From: Prillingera fragicola
Lineage: Eukaryota > Basidiomycota > Tremellomycetes > Trichosporonales > Trichosporonaceae
NCBI GenBank assembly: GCA_002335605.1
Contig: BEDY01000003.1
Span: 992,001-1,056,000, forward strand
Direction of reading: 5' to 3'
DNA: 64,000 nt
A program made the translations under genes and the position numbers. The notes beneath the pieces were generated by a model. That model made no database searches. It saw only the letters and a program-made list of their open reading frames with translations, and had not been told where the DNA came from. Shown one piece after another: positions 25,807 to 37,800 of this stretch (its first letter is position 1; the number at the start of each line of letters is the position of its first letter).

Positions 25807-26683
25807 CTATTGCTGCTGGAACTGCCCAAGCATCTGCGGAAACTGGGATGGATTGACGCCTCCCTGTCGAGCGGCAAACAGCCCCAGCACAGAGTTTTGC
25901 TGACCAGGTTGCTGTGGATTTTGCTGCAGCTGGTGCAGGCCAGGGAATTGGTTCAGCTGCAGCCCGGCCATGCCGGCCGCTGCCTGCTGCTGCTGGCCCA
26001 GCTGCTGGGTTGGGTCCACCTGACCCGGCGTCTGCTGGAAAGCTCCCTGCAGGCCGCCAGCTTGCAAGTTGTTCGGCATAAAATTGAAGCCACCCATGCC
26101 CCCCAGTTGATTGCCTGCGTTGGTTGGGTTGGGCTTGTTGACGTTTGCGGCGGCAGCGGCAGCCGCCGCCTGCTGCTGGAGCGCCTGCTGCTTGGCACGC
26201 TCCTTTGCCTGGTTGATGAACATGGCAAGCTGCTCTCGAGGGATCGTGTTCGGGTCGAAATTGTCGCTCACATTCAAGTGCGCATCGCGTAGCATTTTGA
26301 TGATACCAGCACGCTGTTGCTGCGTAAACGTGATGGCGTTCTGTGCCCCAGGTTGTGAGGGTCCCGGTTGAGCCGGCTTGGGTGGCGCAGGCTGCTGCAC
26401 CTGCCCCTGCGGTTGCTGGCCTTGCTGCTGTTGCTGCAAGGTTGGCATTTGCTGTTGCTGCAAGTGCCGCATCTGCAGCATTTGCATTTGCACGCTGTTG
26501 GGCTGAGTCGTGGCAAACTGTTGGAGGGTCGTTGGTGTAGGTTGAGATGGCAAACGTCCCTGCTGGAGCTGCTGTGGCGTACCAAGTTGAGTCGCCTGCG
26601 GTGTGTGTCCCAGAGCCTGGTTTGGCATCGATGGAGTGCGCGTCTGTTGAGCCTGTTGGTTCTGTTGAGCTTGCTGTTGCTGT

Positions 26684-26715
<32 letters not shown>

Positions 26716-27708
26716 TTGAGCTTGTTGTTGTTGCTGTTGCTGTTGCTGCTGCTGTTGCTGTTGCTGCTGGAACAAGTGTGCCTGGAGCTGCGAGGTTTGC
26801 AAACTAGATGGGAACTGCCCACCGTTGATCGAGATGGGGTTCCGATTGATGGGAGCCGGCTGTGGAGGCTGCTGAGGTTGGCCCGGCTGCTGAGGCAACT
26901 GCGGCACAATCTGCGACGCGGCAAGTTGCGCTTGAGGAAGTTGCTGTTGCATGTTCGCCTGACCAGCTGCTTGTGTCGACGGAATGCTGAACGGGATGAA
27001 AGGCACTTTAAGACAGACGACACCCAGTAAGCGGAAACTCTTCTCCGAGGCACTCGAGGGAGGCGATCCACTAGACGACAACAGCAAGATTCCGCACCCA
27101 GGAGCTCCAAAGCGAACAAAGGCGCACTGAACAGTCAGCAAAAATGACATTGTATTTAAGGGGCTAGGCTTACCAGGCTCTTTGACCCAAGAGAGGTCGT
27201 AAGATACTGCATCTTGTTCCTCTGCTGTGTGTCCGCCTGGGTGGCCACGGTAAACAACACACAAGGAGCCTGATGCGCGCGAACATATTGCTGCAGCTCG
27301 ACCATGTTCATCTGGCTCATTCCCGTCATCTCGAGATCTTGAACAGTCAGCTGGGAGCACAACACCAGGCCTGCCTCCACTCACTCTGCGGCCACTGAGC
27401 AGTCTGAAGTTCGCTTGGATTCAGAGATGCGCTCAGAAGCGTGCAGTCCACTGGAATGACCCCTTAACAATGTTAGCGGCAAGCCAGCACAGCACGGTTA
27501 TACGTACACTTCTGAGTCGTGTCCGGATGCTTCATAGTCCAGCTGATCGAGCCAGTCCATACGCGTTGGGCGTTGGGTCGCGCAGGCGACGAAGTTGGGT
27601 TCGCCCCTGCAGCGTTGGGAATCGTCGATGCTATTCCCAGACTCTGCTGAGCTGCTGCTGCTGCCTGTTGTCGCTGTTGCTGTTGTTGCAGCAAGAGCGC
27701 CTGGGCAG

Positions 27709-27739
<31 letters not shown>

Positions 27740-29436
27740 TTGCTGCTGTTGCTGCTGCTGTTGTTGTTGCTGTTGTTGCTGCTGCTGCTGTTGCTGCTGC
27801 TGTTGTTGCATCTGTTGTTGTGGGTTCTGGTTCTGCGGTTGCTGCTGATTTTGCTGCTGCTGCTGTTGCTGCTGTTGCTGCTGTTGCAATTGTTGCTGTC
27901 GCTGCTGCATGGCGAGGAACTGCTGCTGCTGGGCACCTGACGCTGCGGCGTTGCCGTTCTTTTGCTGGTTGGCCTGCAGGCTCATCAAGCTGCTCAGCTG
28001 GGCCATGGCCTTGTTGCGTAGCGTTGGATCGTCGCTCCTTATGTTGGCCACCAACTGAGCCATTATGTTGGGGTCCAGACGGCCACTTTGAATGAGTTGC
28101 TGCAGAACATGAACCTGGCCACTGCCTGGAGTGCCTTGCGCCGCCTGGGCCATCTTGAGCGACATTGCTTGCTTCTGTGCGAGCTGGTACTTGATCTGCG
28201 CCTCAGATGGACCATCGGCCGCCGAAGCTGGAGTCTTGATCGGGATGGCAACTGCGGGCGCCGCTGTTGGTGTCGCAGCAGGAACAACAGCTGGTTGAGG
28301 TGAGTATTGGATTCAAATTGCCAGTCGCCGTTGCACACACCTGACTTGATCGCGAAGCCTGTGAGAAACACGTCCGCGTTAGGTGGTAGACGAAACCACG
28401 CGTCATCAAGGCCATCTGCATTACTCTGTGAATCGCAGTCAGCACATTGCCCTTACAATAGAAAGAGACACTCACTGCTTGGCACATTTTCCGCAATTGA
28501 TCAACGCTGGCCGACCCATCGCGGCCGAGAGGAGCCGAAGGTCGGCTGGACTCGGGCGATGCCACAACAACCGCAGAGCAAGTGACGTCTTTGCTCTTGC
28601 ATAGATCGCCGATAGAGTCCCAGTTGACATCGTCGTAATGGACACATGTTCCATCGCGCGCCAATGGCCGCGATGAACGAGAATCACCATCAATGGTTGC
28701 TAGCGAAGCTTTTTCTGTCAAAACGATCAGATGCGACTTGGGTGCCGCCCCCAAGTCTGACTTGGATTGCTTGTACAGCATGGACATCATGGACAGTGCG
28801 TTATCCGGGGACAATTGGCGAAGCACGTTGGGAGGAGGGACTGAGCTTGATACAGAGTGGTATTCAAGGAGCTGCCAGAGTCAGCCTTATCGTGCCCGCC
28901 AGCCAGGATGCACTCACCTCTAAGCCCCCAACCAGTCCACTCAGAAAGTGGTCACTCGGACTCGGTTCACTGGAAGTGACAGATAAGCCTGCGCCGTCCT
29001 CCACATCCCAGATGTCAGAGAGCAACGAGCCTGCTTTTGGCCGCGCCTGAGCAGCTTGTGGTGCAAACCGTCCTACCAAGCCTGGCAGGGATGTCAGAAG
29101 GAACGATGGCCGACGAAAGTCTTGGCGATAGATGGGAATGATTGAGTGAAGGGCGCGAGGATTAGGGTATGGGGCGTCCTGGGCTGTGATAACCAACCCC
29201 ACGCGGACCTTTGAGTGGTGAGCAATGCACACTGCTGGGCAGCTCGCAACACGTACAGATGCTTCTCCGCCGTATTTTTCCATCAGCCGCTGGACCAGCT
29301 TGTAAACGACGCCATTGGGCTCGATGAGGTCTGTGAATCGTTCGCGGGAGAGGCCCGAATCAAGGACCAGGACGGCCTGGTGAATGGAGGGTGGAGGGGC
29401 GTTTGAGGACGATGCCTCTGCCTGAAGAGAGTCCAT
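25807..29436 (-). CDS. MED25: MED25-like Mediator subunit (VWA + PTOV/ACID-like) with poly-Q tracts
   Basis: Seven minus-strand exons, 29436-28918, 28871-28476, 28425-28341, 28290-27508, 27450-27385, 27337-27174 and 27126-25807, give 1110 residues. Residues about 15-320 form a von Willebrand A domain like the MED25 N-terminus (HQAVLVLDSGLSRERF, SGLVGGLELLEYHS). Residues about 585-713 resemble the MED25 activator-binding (ACID/PTOV) region: VRAHQAPCVLFTV, CAFVRFGAPGCGILLL. Two glutamine-rich blocks, about 463-530 and 786-830, plus a Q/P/N-rich C-terminal half, make it much longer than animal MED25. MED25 links activators to Mediator in the nucleus. The reading of exons 3 and 5, each tens of bases long, is supported by the summed frame. 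It is divergent from VAC14. Confidence 0.82.
26650..26780 (-). repeat. CAG/CAA repeat coding for poly-Gln in MED25-like gene (distal block)
   Basis: Mixed CAG and CAA codons on the minus strand code for runs of Gln broken by single Ala codons. Codon mixing should make it more stable than a pure CAG repeat. It creates a false poly-Leu frame on the plus strand. Confidence 0.9.
27700..27912 (-). repeat. CAG/CAA repeat coding for poly-Gln in MED25-like gene (proximal block)
   Basis: A longer Gln block, interrupted near 27810-27850 by an Asn/Pro segment, again with mixed CAG/CAA codons. The length probably varies between strains; that is inference. Confidence 0.9.
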
Positions 29437-29887
29437 TACTGGCCGTCGACTGCCGCAGCGTGGTGGTGTATGCTGCCCGTGTTGACGTGCCAGGAAAGTA
29501 GACTAGACAACGACTAGAGGCTGGATATAGTGAAAGCGAGAGAGACGAGACAAAGGGATGAAAGGCAAATGGGAGGTCGGACTAAAGCCGGAGGGTGCGG
29601 CGGCGGCGGCGGGGTTGCGAGGAAGGTACCGCACCCACCCAGGGGCGGCTGCTGGCTGGGTGTGTACGGTGGGTAACACTACGCCGAGCTTGCCGACCAT
29701 TCCACCCTTGGCATCGTGTACTACAAGCAACTGGTCGCCCGACGCGTCCTTGCCTTCTTTTACACTGTCGCTGTTCTGTACATTTCGTTTACACCACTGC
29801 ATTCCCCCTCTCTCTCTTCGGTCAGCAAGCACATGATCTCATCTTGACCTTGCACCTACCGCCCAGCAACCTTGTCCACCTCACAAA
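29437..29887. promoter_or_regulatory. Divergent promoter, MED25-like gene and VAC14
   Basis: 451 bp between two start codons. It has a short CGG run near 29597-29611 and a C/T-rich part from 29750 to 29880 that reads as the VAC14 leader. No other element seen. Confidence 0.5.
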
Positions 29888-32800
29888 ATGGGTACGTCAC
29901 AGGCGTCAACAACACGCTTCGCCCACCGCTAACCACAACCTTCCTGTTGACAGATCCGTCCATTCTTCGAGGTACGCTTTCACGCTGATAAATGTAGATG
30001 AGAGCGGCTGCTAATGTACATGCACAGGTCTCAATGACAAGATGTATGTCGCCACAGTGGCCCTCTCGCGGTCATTGCCGCGGACGGGACTCGCAGACCT
30101 CGAATACTAACGTTTTTCCCAGATACGAACGCCGCAAGGCAGCCGCGTTGGAGCTTGAGAAGTGGGCACCTACCTGGGAAGACGAGTAGCTGACAAGCGT
30201 AGGCAAGTCCTATCCTCTGATGGTGCTCGTATCTCATCCATCATCAACCAGCTATGTGGAATGTTCAGCGCTACCAACGCGATGCACACGCGCAACGGCG
30301 GTGAGGTACAAGAGTGTTTGTCTGCATACTAATTGTCAGGGTTGATTGGCCTGGCAGCGACTGCTATTGCTCTTGGACAAGATGTCGCACCATTCTTACC
30401 CGTCATCATCCCTCCCGTGCTCGCCTGCTTTCAGGACACAGAAAGCCGTGTGAGGTACCATGCTTGCGAGAGTCTTTACAACATGTGAGTGCAGCTGTTC
30501 GCTGCTGTGCTGACAATCAGCGCCAAGGTCAGCAAGGGCGAGATCCTTGTGTACTTTAACGACGTGTTCGATGCGCTTAGCAAGGTGAGACCTACCCTGA
30601 GCGTCATGTGCTGACGAGTTTAGCTGTCTTCGGACTCGGAAATGTCAGTCAAGAATGGTGCTGAGCTGCTCGACCGCCTCATGAAGGATATAGTGGCGGA
30701 TGCCGCTGCCAATTACGTTTCCATGTACGCCGACGACGATGATGAGCGTACTCCAAAGCCCGACGGCAACCATATCGCAGACCACGCCGATGAACACACC
30801 TCGGTGAAGGAAGACGGTCAATCACACCACAGTCATGCGCGTCCCGAACGCTCTCACACACAGTCTCCGGATAACGTCGAGGACCGAAGGGCCTTCTCAC
30901 TGGAGCGCTTCATTCCTCTGCTCACGGAGCGTGTCTACGCCATTTCGCCCTACACGAGGATGCACCTGGTCTCGTGGTTGATGGTGCTGAACACTGTGCC
31001 CGACCTGGAACTTGTGGCATACCTTCCTGAGTTTTTGGACGGCCTTCTCAAGTATCTGGCCGACACGAATCTTGACGTTCGCGTCGCCACGGAGAACCTT
31101 CTGGCCGAGTTTTTGCGCGAGATCAAACTCGTCGCGCAGCATCAGTCGAAGCACGCGCATCAAGAACAAAGTCGCCGCACTTCAAAGCGTGGGAGCCGGC
31201 GCACGAGTGACTCTCAGGTGGCAGACGACCACGACGGCGCTGTGGATGACGACGACAATGACTCGTCGTCGAGCGACGAGGATGATGACGAATGGGATGG
31301 CGAAGGGTCGGGGGACTGGGAGCCCGGGCAGAGCGTGATCATTGACTATGCTGCCATCATGGACATTATTGTTGATCACCTGTCTTATCCTGGTGAGTGA
31401 CCGAACGATGATATTGGCTGACCTTGAAGACGACATGGTCCAAACCACAGCGATGGACTGGATCCTCACATTCTTGGAATTTGCTCAGACTACCGTCGTG
31501 GCGTTTACGCCGCGTATTGTGTCTGCAGTGCTGCCTAACCTGGCATCCTCAAAGTGCGTATCTGCGACCTCGCGTCAACGCTAACAACTAGCCGCCATAT
31601 CAAGGCTGCCGCATCAGAGACCAACCGCCGACTCGCGGCTGTAGTTCAAGGGCTGCCCTTGCAAGTCGTTGCCCCCACCGCAGGCCAGCCGCCACAGGTG
31701 CCTCTGACGCATGTAACAAGCAACCCTGGGCCTACTACCACTGCGTCAGCTATCAATACGGCTGGATCGTCGCCGCAAACAGCTCCCAAGAAAGATTTTG
31801 GCTTGTCCGAATCACCTGACCGCCAGTCGAGCCTGCTTTCGTCGGATCCTCTCGACAGCGGCAGCGTCCCTACAGGCTCTACTTGGCGCATAAAGGCACC
31901 ACCCCCTATCCCCACGTCAGAGCCAGTAACTCCAGCCTCTGGTGAGTTTCCGGCAGCCATCAAGACCGGAAAGAACAGGCCTGTTTCGCCCATCCAGCCT
32001 GGGGGTGTGCAGCTGCAACTTCAGCAAGCCCAGCAGACGCCCATGTCGCCGCAGGGCGATACAGCGTACATTGATGATGATCCTTTCGATGTCCGCGACA
32101 CGGTCAACATGCTCACCCTTCAATTCCTGAGTGATCATCCCGAGACTCGTATCGCTGCGCTCGAGTGGCTTCTCATGCTTCATCTCAAGGCGCCTACGAA
32201 GGTGAGGCTTACTGGGGGGCAAGGCTGACTGGTTAGATTCTCTCTCGTGACAGTGGCACGTTCCCGGCTCTTCTCAAGACGCTGTCTGATCCGTCTGAGG
32301 ACGTGGTCAAGCACGATCTTCAGCTGCTTGCCCAAATTTCGTCGTCGTCCGAGGACTCGTACTTCCGGAGCTTTATGGTCAACGTCCTCGAGCTGTTTAG
32401 CACAGATCGCCGCCTTCTCGAGACCCGCGGCAGCCTCATCATTCGCCAGTTGTGCCTCCACCTCAACGCCGAGAAGATATTCCGCACGCTGGCTGAAATT
32501 CTAGAGAAGGACGACGTGAGTCTATTGGTTGTCGCAATTGCTGACTCTGGCAGGACCTTGAATTTGCAAGCATGATGGTCGTGAAGCTTAACATGATCCT
32601 GATAACCTCGCCCGAGCTCGCCGACTTCCGGCGCCGTTTGAAAAACCTCGAGTCAAAGGACGGGCAGATGCTCTTCTCATCTCTCTACCGCTCATGGTGT
32701 CACAACGCTGTCGCTGCTTTTGCACTGTGCTTGTTGGCTCAGGCATACGAGCATGCGTCCAACGTTCTCCAGATCTTTGCCGAGCTGGAGCTCACAGTGC

Positions 32801-33492
32801 CCCTTCTTGTCCAGATTGATAAGCTGGTCATGCTCATCGAGAGCCCCGTGTTCACCAACCTCCGCCTCCAGCTTCTGGAACCTGACAAGTACCCCTACCT
32901 ACCAAAGTGCCTGTATGGTCTTCTCATGATTCTACCCCAGAGTAGCGCGTTTGTGTCACTTCGCGCCCGTCTGGCCGTAGTCAACTCGTCTGGCTACGCT
33001 CCTCCTCAGTCAAAGCCTGGGTACTCTCAACCCGCCGGTCCCAGGAAGACAGGCAAGGATGAGATCAAGTGGCAAGAGTTGCTTTCTCACTTTAGGTCTG
33101 TACAGGCGCGTCACGAACGGGCACGCCGCCAGCTCCAAGCCGTCGATCAGGCTGCAGGCAGTCTGCACTTTTCCTCGCCTTCGCAGACGTCTGGTTCTGT
33201 CGGGGCGGCCAAGCCTACCCTGCAGGGCATGCATCGCCGTAAAGCAGGCTCGGCGGACAAGCGGACCGAGACTGGGTTCTTGCCTACAGGCTCTCGTGTG
33301 GGGAGCGGCCTCTCGCCTCTCAATCCGAAGCGCCTGGGATCCGGTGCGACAGCGGCATTGGTCGCGGCCGGTGGCGCGGTGGCCAGTATGCAGCATGGTC
33401 AGGGGCTCAGCGCTGTCCGTTCACTGAGCCCGCCTCTTCCTGGAGGTGGAGGTCGCAAGGCCTTTCCTCCGTCGTCGAGGACGCGTCGTTGA
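29888..33492 (+). CDS. VAC14: VAC14, scaffold of the Fab1/PIKfyve lipid kinase complex
   Basis: Twelve exons: 29888-29891, 29954-29971, 30028-30043, 30123-30161, 30203-30300, 30340-30484, 30521-30584, 30624-31392, 31430-31553, 31592-32201, 32237-32515 and 32554-33492, giving 1034 residues. The first exon is only ATGG. The spliced N-terminus reads MDPSILRGLNDKIYERRKAA, matching VAC14. Other signatures are [16 protein letters not shown], the HEAT-repeat body, and the conserved C-terminal [23 protein letters not shown]14 holds Fab1 and Fig4 together on the vacuole or endosome membrane to make PI(3,5)P2. An acidic Asp/Ser-rich linker (about 320-370) and a Pro/Ser linker (about 470-600) interrupt the helical repeats, and the last 130 residues are disordered and basic. 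Confidence 0.95.
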
Positions 33493-33836
33493 CCTCCTCT
33501 TTGAGAGCGCAGCGTTGATCGATCCCTGTGTGTAATGCCTCGTGTCTCTGTGAATATAGAATGTCTGTTCTCCATGCCCTATTTTGATGACATGCAACAA
33601 TTATTAATATGAAAGCAATCAACTCCGTGATATGTCAGCTCAAGTCCACGCGCGGACACATCACGGAAGTAGCCTGGATCTAGGCCCGTACAGTGTGTAA
33701 GACCCGCGTCGCGGAGCCCGGTCCGGTTTCCCGAACGGGCCGGCCCGCCCCGGATGGCGGAGGTGTCACACCATTTAAAAGTCAAGGTGGGGGGGGCATT
33801 GCCCAGACCCCACTGTCTTCGTTCTTCATAGCAAAA
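33493..33836. promoter_or_regulatory. Promoter of the aldo-keto reductase gene
   Basis: A TTTAAAA at 33774-33780 lies 57-63 bp before the ATG, a likely TATA element. Just upstream (33700-33760) is a GC-rich block with several CGG and CCG triplets in both orientations, the kind of half-site used by zinc-cluster regulators. The binding assignment is inference. Confidence 0.45.
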
Positions 33837-34863
33837 ATGGCTCTCCCTACCTCGTTCAAGCTCAACTCTGGCACTACAATTCCTGCCATCGGCCTCGGCA
33901 CCTGGAAGTCGGAGCCCGGACAGGTTGCTCAGGCGTGAGTTACCACTTTGACCGCGGATGTGTCCCAGCTTGCTGACTTTCTGAAGGGTCTCGCACGCCA
34001 TCAAGTCGGGTTACCGTCACATCGACGGCGCTCTCTGCTACCAGAACGAGGAGGAGGTTGGCCAGGGTATCAAGGACTCTGGTGTTCCCCGCGAGGAGCT
34101 CTTCCTTACCTCCAAGCTCTGGAGCACCTACCACGACCGCGTCGAGGAGGGCCTTGACATTACGCTCAAGTCGCTCGGCACCGACTACCTTGACCTGTAC
34201 CTCATCCACTGGCCCGTTCGCACCGTTCCTAACGGCACCAACCCTCTCTTCCCCGTCAAGGAGGATGGCTCGCGTAACATTGACACCACCTGGGACCAGG
34301 CCAAGACTTGGGCCCAGATGGAGGCTCTCCTCGCAACCGGCAAGGTCAAGGCTATCGGTGTCTCCAACTTCTCGGAGCTCTACCTCGAGCGCCTGAGCAA
34401 GACCTGGAAGGTCGTTCCCGCCGCCAACCAGGTTGAGCTCCACCCCTACAACCCCCAGCACGAGCTCAAGGAGTACTGCGACAAGAAGGGCATCATCCTC
34501 GAGGCTTACTCTCCCCTCGGCTCGAACGGCTCGCCCCTCCACGAGGACCCCGTTCTCAAGGAGATTGCCGCCAAGCACCGTGTCTCGGTCGCCACTGTCT
34601 TGATCTCGTACCAGGTCAACCGTGGCGTCGTCGTCCTCCCCAAGTCGGTCACCCCCAAGCGTATCGAGGACAACCAGAAGATCATCAAGCTTGACGCCGA
34701 CGACCTCGAGAAGATCAACGGCCTCGCCGCCCAGGGCAAGCAGCACCGCTTCGTCTCGCCTCCCTGGGGCACCGACCTTGGCTACACCTCGTGGTTCGGC
34801 CCCAACAACAAGGACGCTCCCGAGGGCACCGTCCTCGAGTCGCAGGGCCAGTCCCTCAACTAG
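33837..34863 (+). CDS. NADPH-dependent aldo-keto reductase (GCY1/glycerol dehydrogenase-like)
   Basis: Exons 33837-33934 and 33987-34863 give 324 residues, the usual AKR size. The catalytic tetrad is visible as Asp46, Tyr51, Lys76 (LTSKLW) and His107 (YLIHWP). GTWKSEPGQV, ATGKVKAIGVSNF and the coenzyme-binding LPKSVTPKRIEDN are typical of the family. These enzymes reduce aldehydes and ketoses with NADPH in the cytosol; close relatives include yeast GCY1/YPR1, glycerol dehydrogenases and sugar reductases, and sequence alone does not choose among them. Codon use is strongly C-ending even for this window, suggesting high expression. The start lies in AAAAATGG, a good context. Confidence 0.93.
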
Positions 34864-37800
34864 ACAGAGCAATTGCTCTTTGTACAGTTCGTTTGTTTCT
34901 AGCCGCCAGTAGTCCAAACTTTGCCTGGGCTCCTGTGTCGCCTTGGCAGTATGCACATATGAAATAAGTCACCAGGATAGTCCGGCCACCGCTGGCCATG
35001 CTGTTGTGGCATTGTCTCACCCCAGTTGCACCGGGCACGTCTGGGCAAGGAGGTTCGGGGGCAGCAATCCATACAGCGAGAGGTTGGGTTCCGTCTTGGC
35101 CGCGTTGGCAGGGTGTGATTGGTGTCTCTTGCGCCGAGAGGCATATCCGTTACGATAATCTCGCTGGTGGGCTCTCTGGCCTGTTGGGCGCCCCAGCTGA
35201 CTGGGTTGAGATCTTCAGTGTAACATCGTCGATTCGCCGAACGCAGGAGTTGAGTGGAAACATCGGATCGACACGGCGAGCACAGTCAATGAAAGAACGG
35301 CTGATGCCGGACAGGTCCAGCTTGAACCAGCATCGCGGAAATGGGCGTACAGTGCTAAGCCCTCCGCGTCCACGGTTACTCTGGGCGGCTGGGATTGGAG
35401 TCTACAGCTAGACAGCCAGCGACTAATGTTGTTGGAACGCTGAAGAAACGAACATTCATAATAATGATTAATATATTATTTATCGGTGGCACCACATCCA
35501 GCTGTGTCGCATGGAGCCGCTGTTGGAGGCTATTGTCGACCTACGGGCAACGTACTGCGGCCAAGGACGGTGGAAACCATAAGTGCTGCCCGATGGGGGA
35601 CAGTCGTTGACGATGTCGATGAAACGAGTTCTGCTTCGCAGGTTATCCATGCCAAGTGCGCCTGCGGAGGTCGGACAGCTCGCCACATTGCCTCAGGCCT
35701 GATCAGGTTGTAGCTGGCATCAAATGAGGCACCTATGCGTCCCTGCTCCCCTTTCCTGTTATGCGAAATACTCACTCATCCTCCTCCCCGTGCCGTACAT
35801 AACATAAGTGTCCACAACTCTGGGCATGTGTGTGCATGTCCTGTCGATCAAGCGTGTGCCTCGCATACACCCTCCTGCGCATGATGTCATGCAGCAGCTT
35901 ACGATCGACCGGAGACAGTGACTTCTAACGCACACCCCACCTGCCATCACTCCGTCCCTGTCGAGAGTGGATACGAGCGGCGGCGATGGCGGACGCGTTA
36001 CTGGACGCGTCCATTCGACACACATTCACCAATGCGCCACGGCGTTGTTTGGCGCAGCATTCGAAACCGTTACACGTTGCGACCTGCCAGTTCCTGGTTC
36101 AAACAATACGGCTGTGTGAGGCGCGGTTGTCTCAAGCGCAGCCAATAGCCCGCACTGTGCAGCGCGCAGTAGTTAGTGGCCTGCGACTCACAGCTAGGCC
36201 AAGCAAACCGGCTCTATACACACGAGCAAGCCACACCCACAGCCAAGGATACATACCGGTCAGACGAGGGTTGCTCCTCGAATCAGAGGGTCCCGGGCGT
36301 CACGGAGCCCGCCACTGGCCTCTTGCCACTGTCTGTCCGACTGCCCAGAAACGCGTCTACTGCGCGCCACGTCAGGTGGCGTTGTTGGTGGCGTGTGTCT
36401 CGCAGGGGAGGTAATATTCTGTCGTGGTCCTCCCTTTCTCGGATAAATGTTCCACCCCGCCGCTATCCTCATGTCTACCCAGACTTGATGCGGGGAGGCG
36501 GGAGGTGTAGCCAAACGAGCTACCATCGTTCTACTGCTTGTGAGCTTACCGTCCGCTCATGTCGCCACGTCCACGTCCCCAAGAGTGGGACACATCGGTC
36601 GACCGCGGCTTCCAAGTCGCCGGAAACACGGAGTAGACCGTATCAAACTACGACAGTACGACATATGACGTCGGCGTCCAAGGCGATAACTGTCACGCCC
36701 AAGCAACTTGCCATCCGATTGTATGGATACTCGGCAGCGGGAAGAGTTACACGTGCGGAGAGCGACCAAAGGTCCACTGGACGGAAGGGTGAGCCCGCAA
36801 TTTAACCCCTGGCGCCAGAACATGGGGACCGAGGCCCGAGAAGCCCGTCGTCGCAAAGGTGATGCCAACTACTACTACATGTTTGCTGTGGTCTGACGGA
36901 CATGCATGCACGACATACACCTGTCTGTGTGTGCTACGGGTTACAGACAGAGTGTTGGCGTACTGCGCGTTCTGCGCTGCGCCAATAGTGTGTTTCAGGG
37001 GCCTGAACTTCAGGCAACAAATGCAGCAAACAGACTTTTGGCTGTTGTGCACTCTTGGCTGTTGTACGTACAGCGTACAGTTTGTGTTTGTGTTTTTAGT
37101 TATCAGATCTATCAGGTCTGTCCGCGAGGTCCGTGGATGCGTGGGCTATCTACCTTGGCCAACTTGGGTCTCTTGCAGTTGTGTAGCCCAAGGTGCTGTT
37201 ACCAAGATACGCAACTTGGCCAATGTTGTGTTCTGTTAAACCTCCTATGCCCTCCGAGTCATGCATGCCAGCAGCAGCAGTAGCGCAACCCTCGATCCAC
37301 CCAACATCCATAACCCCCTTTGTTCGGTCTCCACCCTTAAGGCCTGGACTGGTGCTGCACCGCGGAGGGAAATCCCAGCTGTTCAGCCGAGTCGCCTGTG
37401 CTGTTGCGGCTCGGCCTTTGGATAGCATGAAACTTGTTTGCTACTCCCATGTATCGGTCTTCTTGGTTTTTCCTCCGCACCCCCTGTTGGATGTTTGTTG
37501 CCCGTTTCGACATTGGTACGCCGGCACCCCGCCTGCTGTTGATCCGGCAGACGCTGGAGATCTGGACCTTTTTCCGTGCCCCGCCCTCCTGCCCAGCAGG
37601 CCTAGTCTTGCATCTGCGCCCCCTGGCTTGAACAACACAGTTTGGGACCTGGGACTCGAGCACTGCGTCAGTGGGTTGCATTTTTGTGGCTCTCTTGCAA
37701 GCGCCACTGGGTGTGTTTGTTGTAGCAGCAGCTCGTGCAACGCCAGAGTATTCATACCTACTCTCATTTTCTAACGTCTGGGGCTCGCGCACTCAACATT

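Noticed and set aside
26368..27940. Poly-Leu reading frames on the plus strand
   Set aside because: Complement of the CAG/CAA poly-Gln blocks of the MED25-like gene.
29215..29265. Possible 22-25 nt intron in the MED25-like first exon (GTACGT...CAG)
   Set aside because: Removal breaks the frame needed for HHSKVRVGLV, and it would be shorter than any other intron here.
33940..34956. 338-codon minus-strand ORF
   Set aside because: Mirror of the aldo-keto reductase coding sequence.
35986..36414. 142-codon ORF in the gene-poor region
   Set aside because: Has an ATG but no family signature or splice partner; composition is not clearly coding.
37100..37108. Third ATCWGATAA site
   Set aside because: Not near an iron gene and about one is expected by chance; kept only as a caution to the FTR1-hapX finding.
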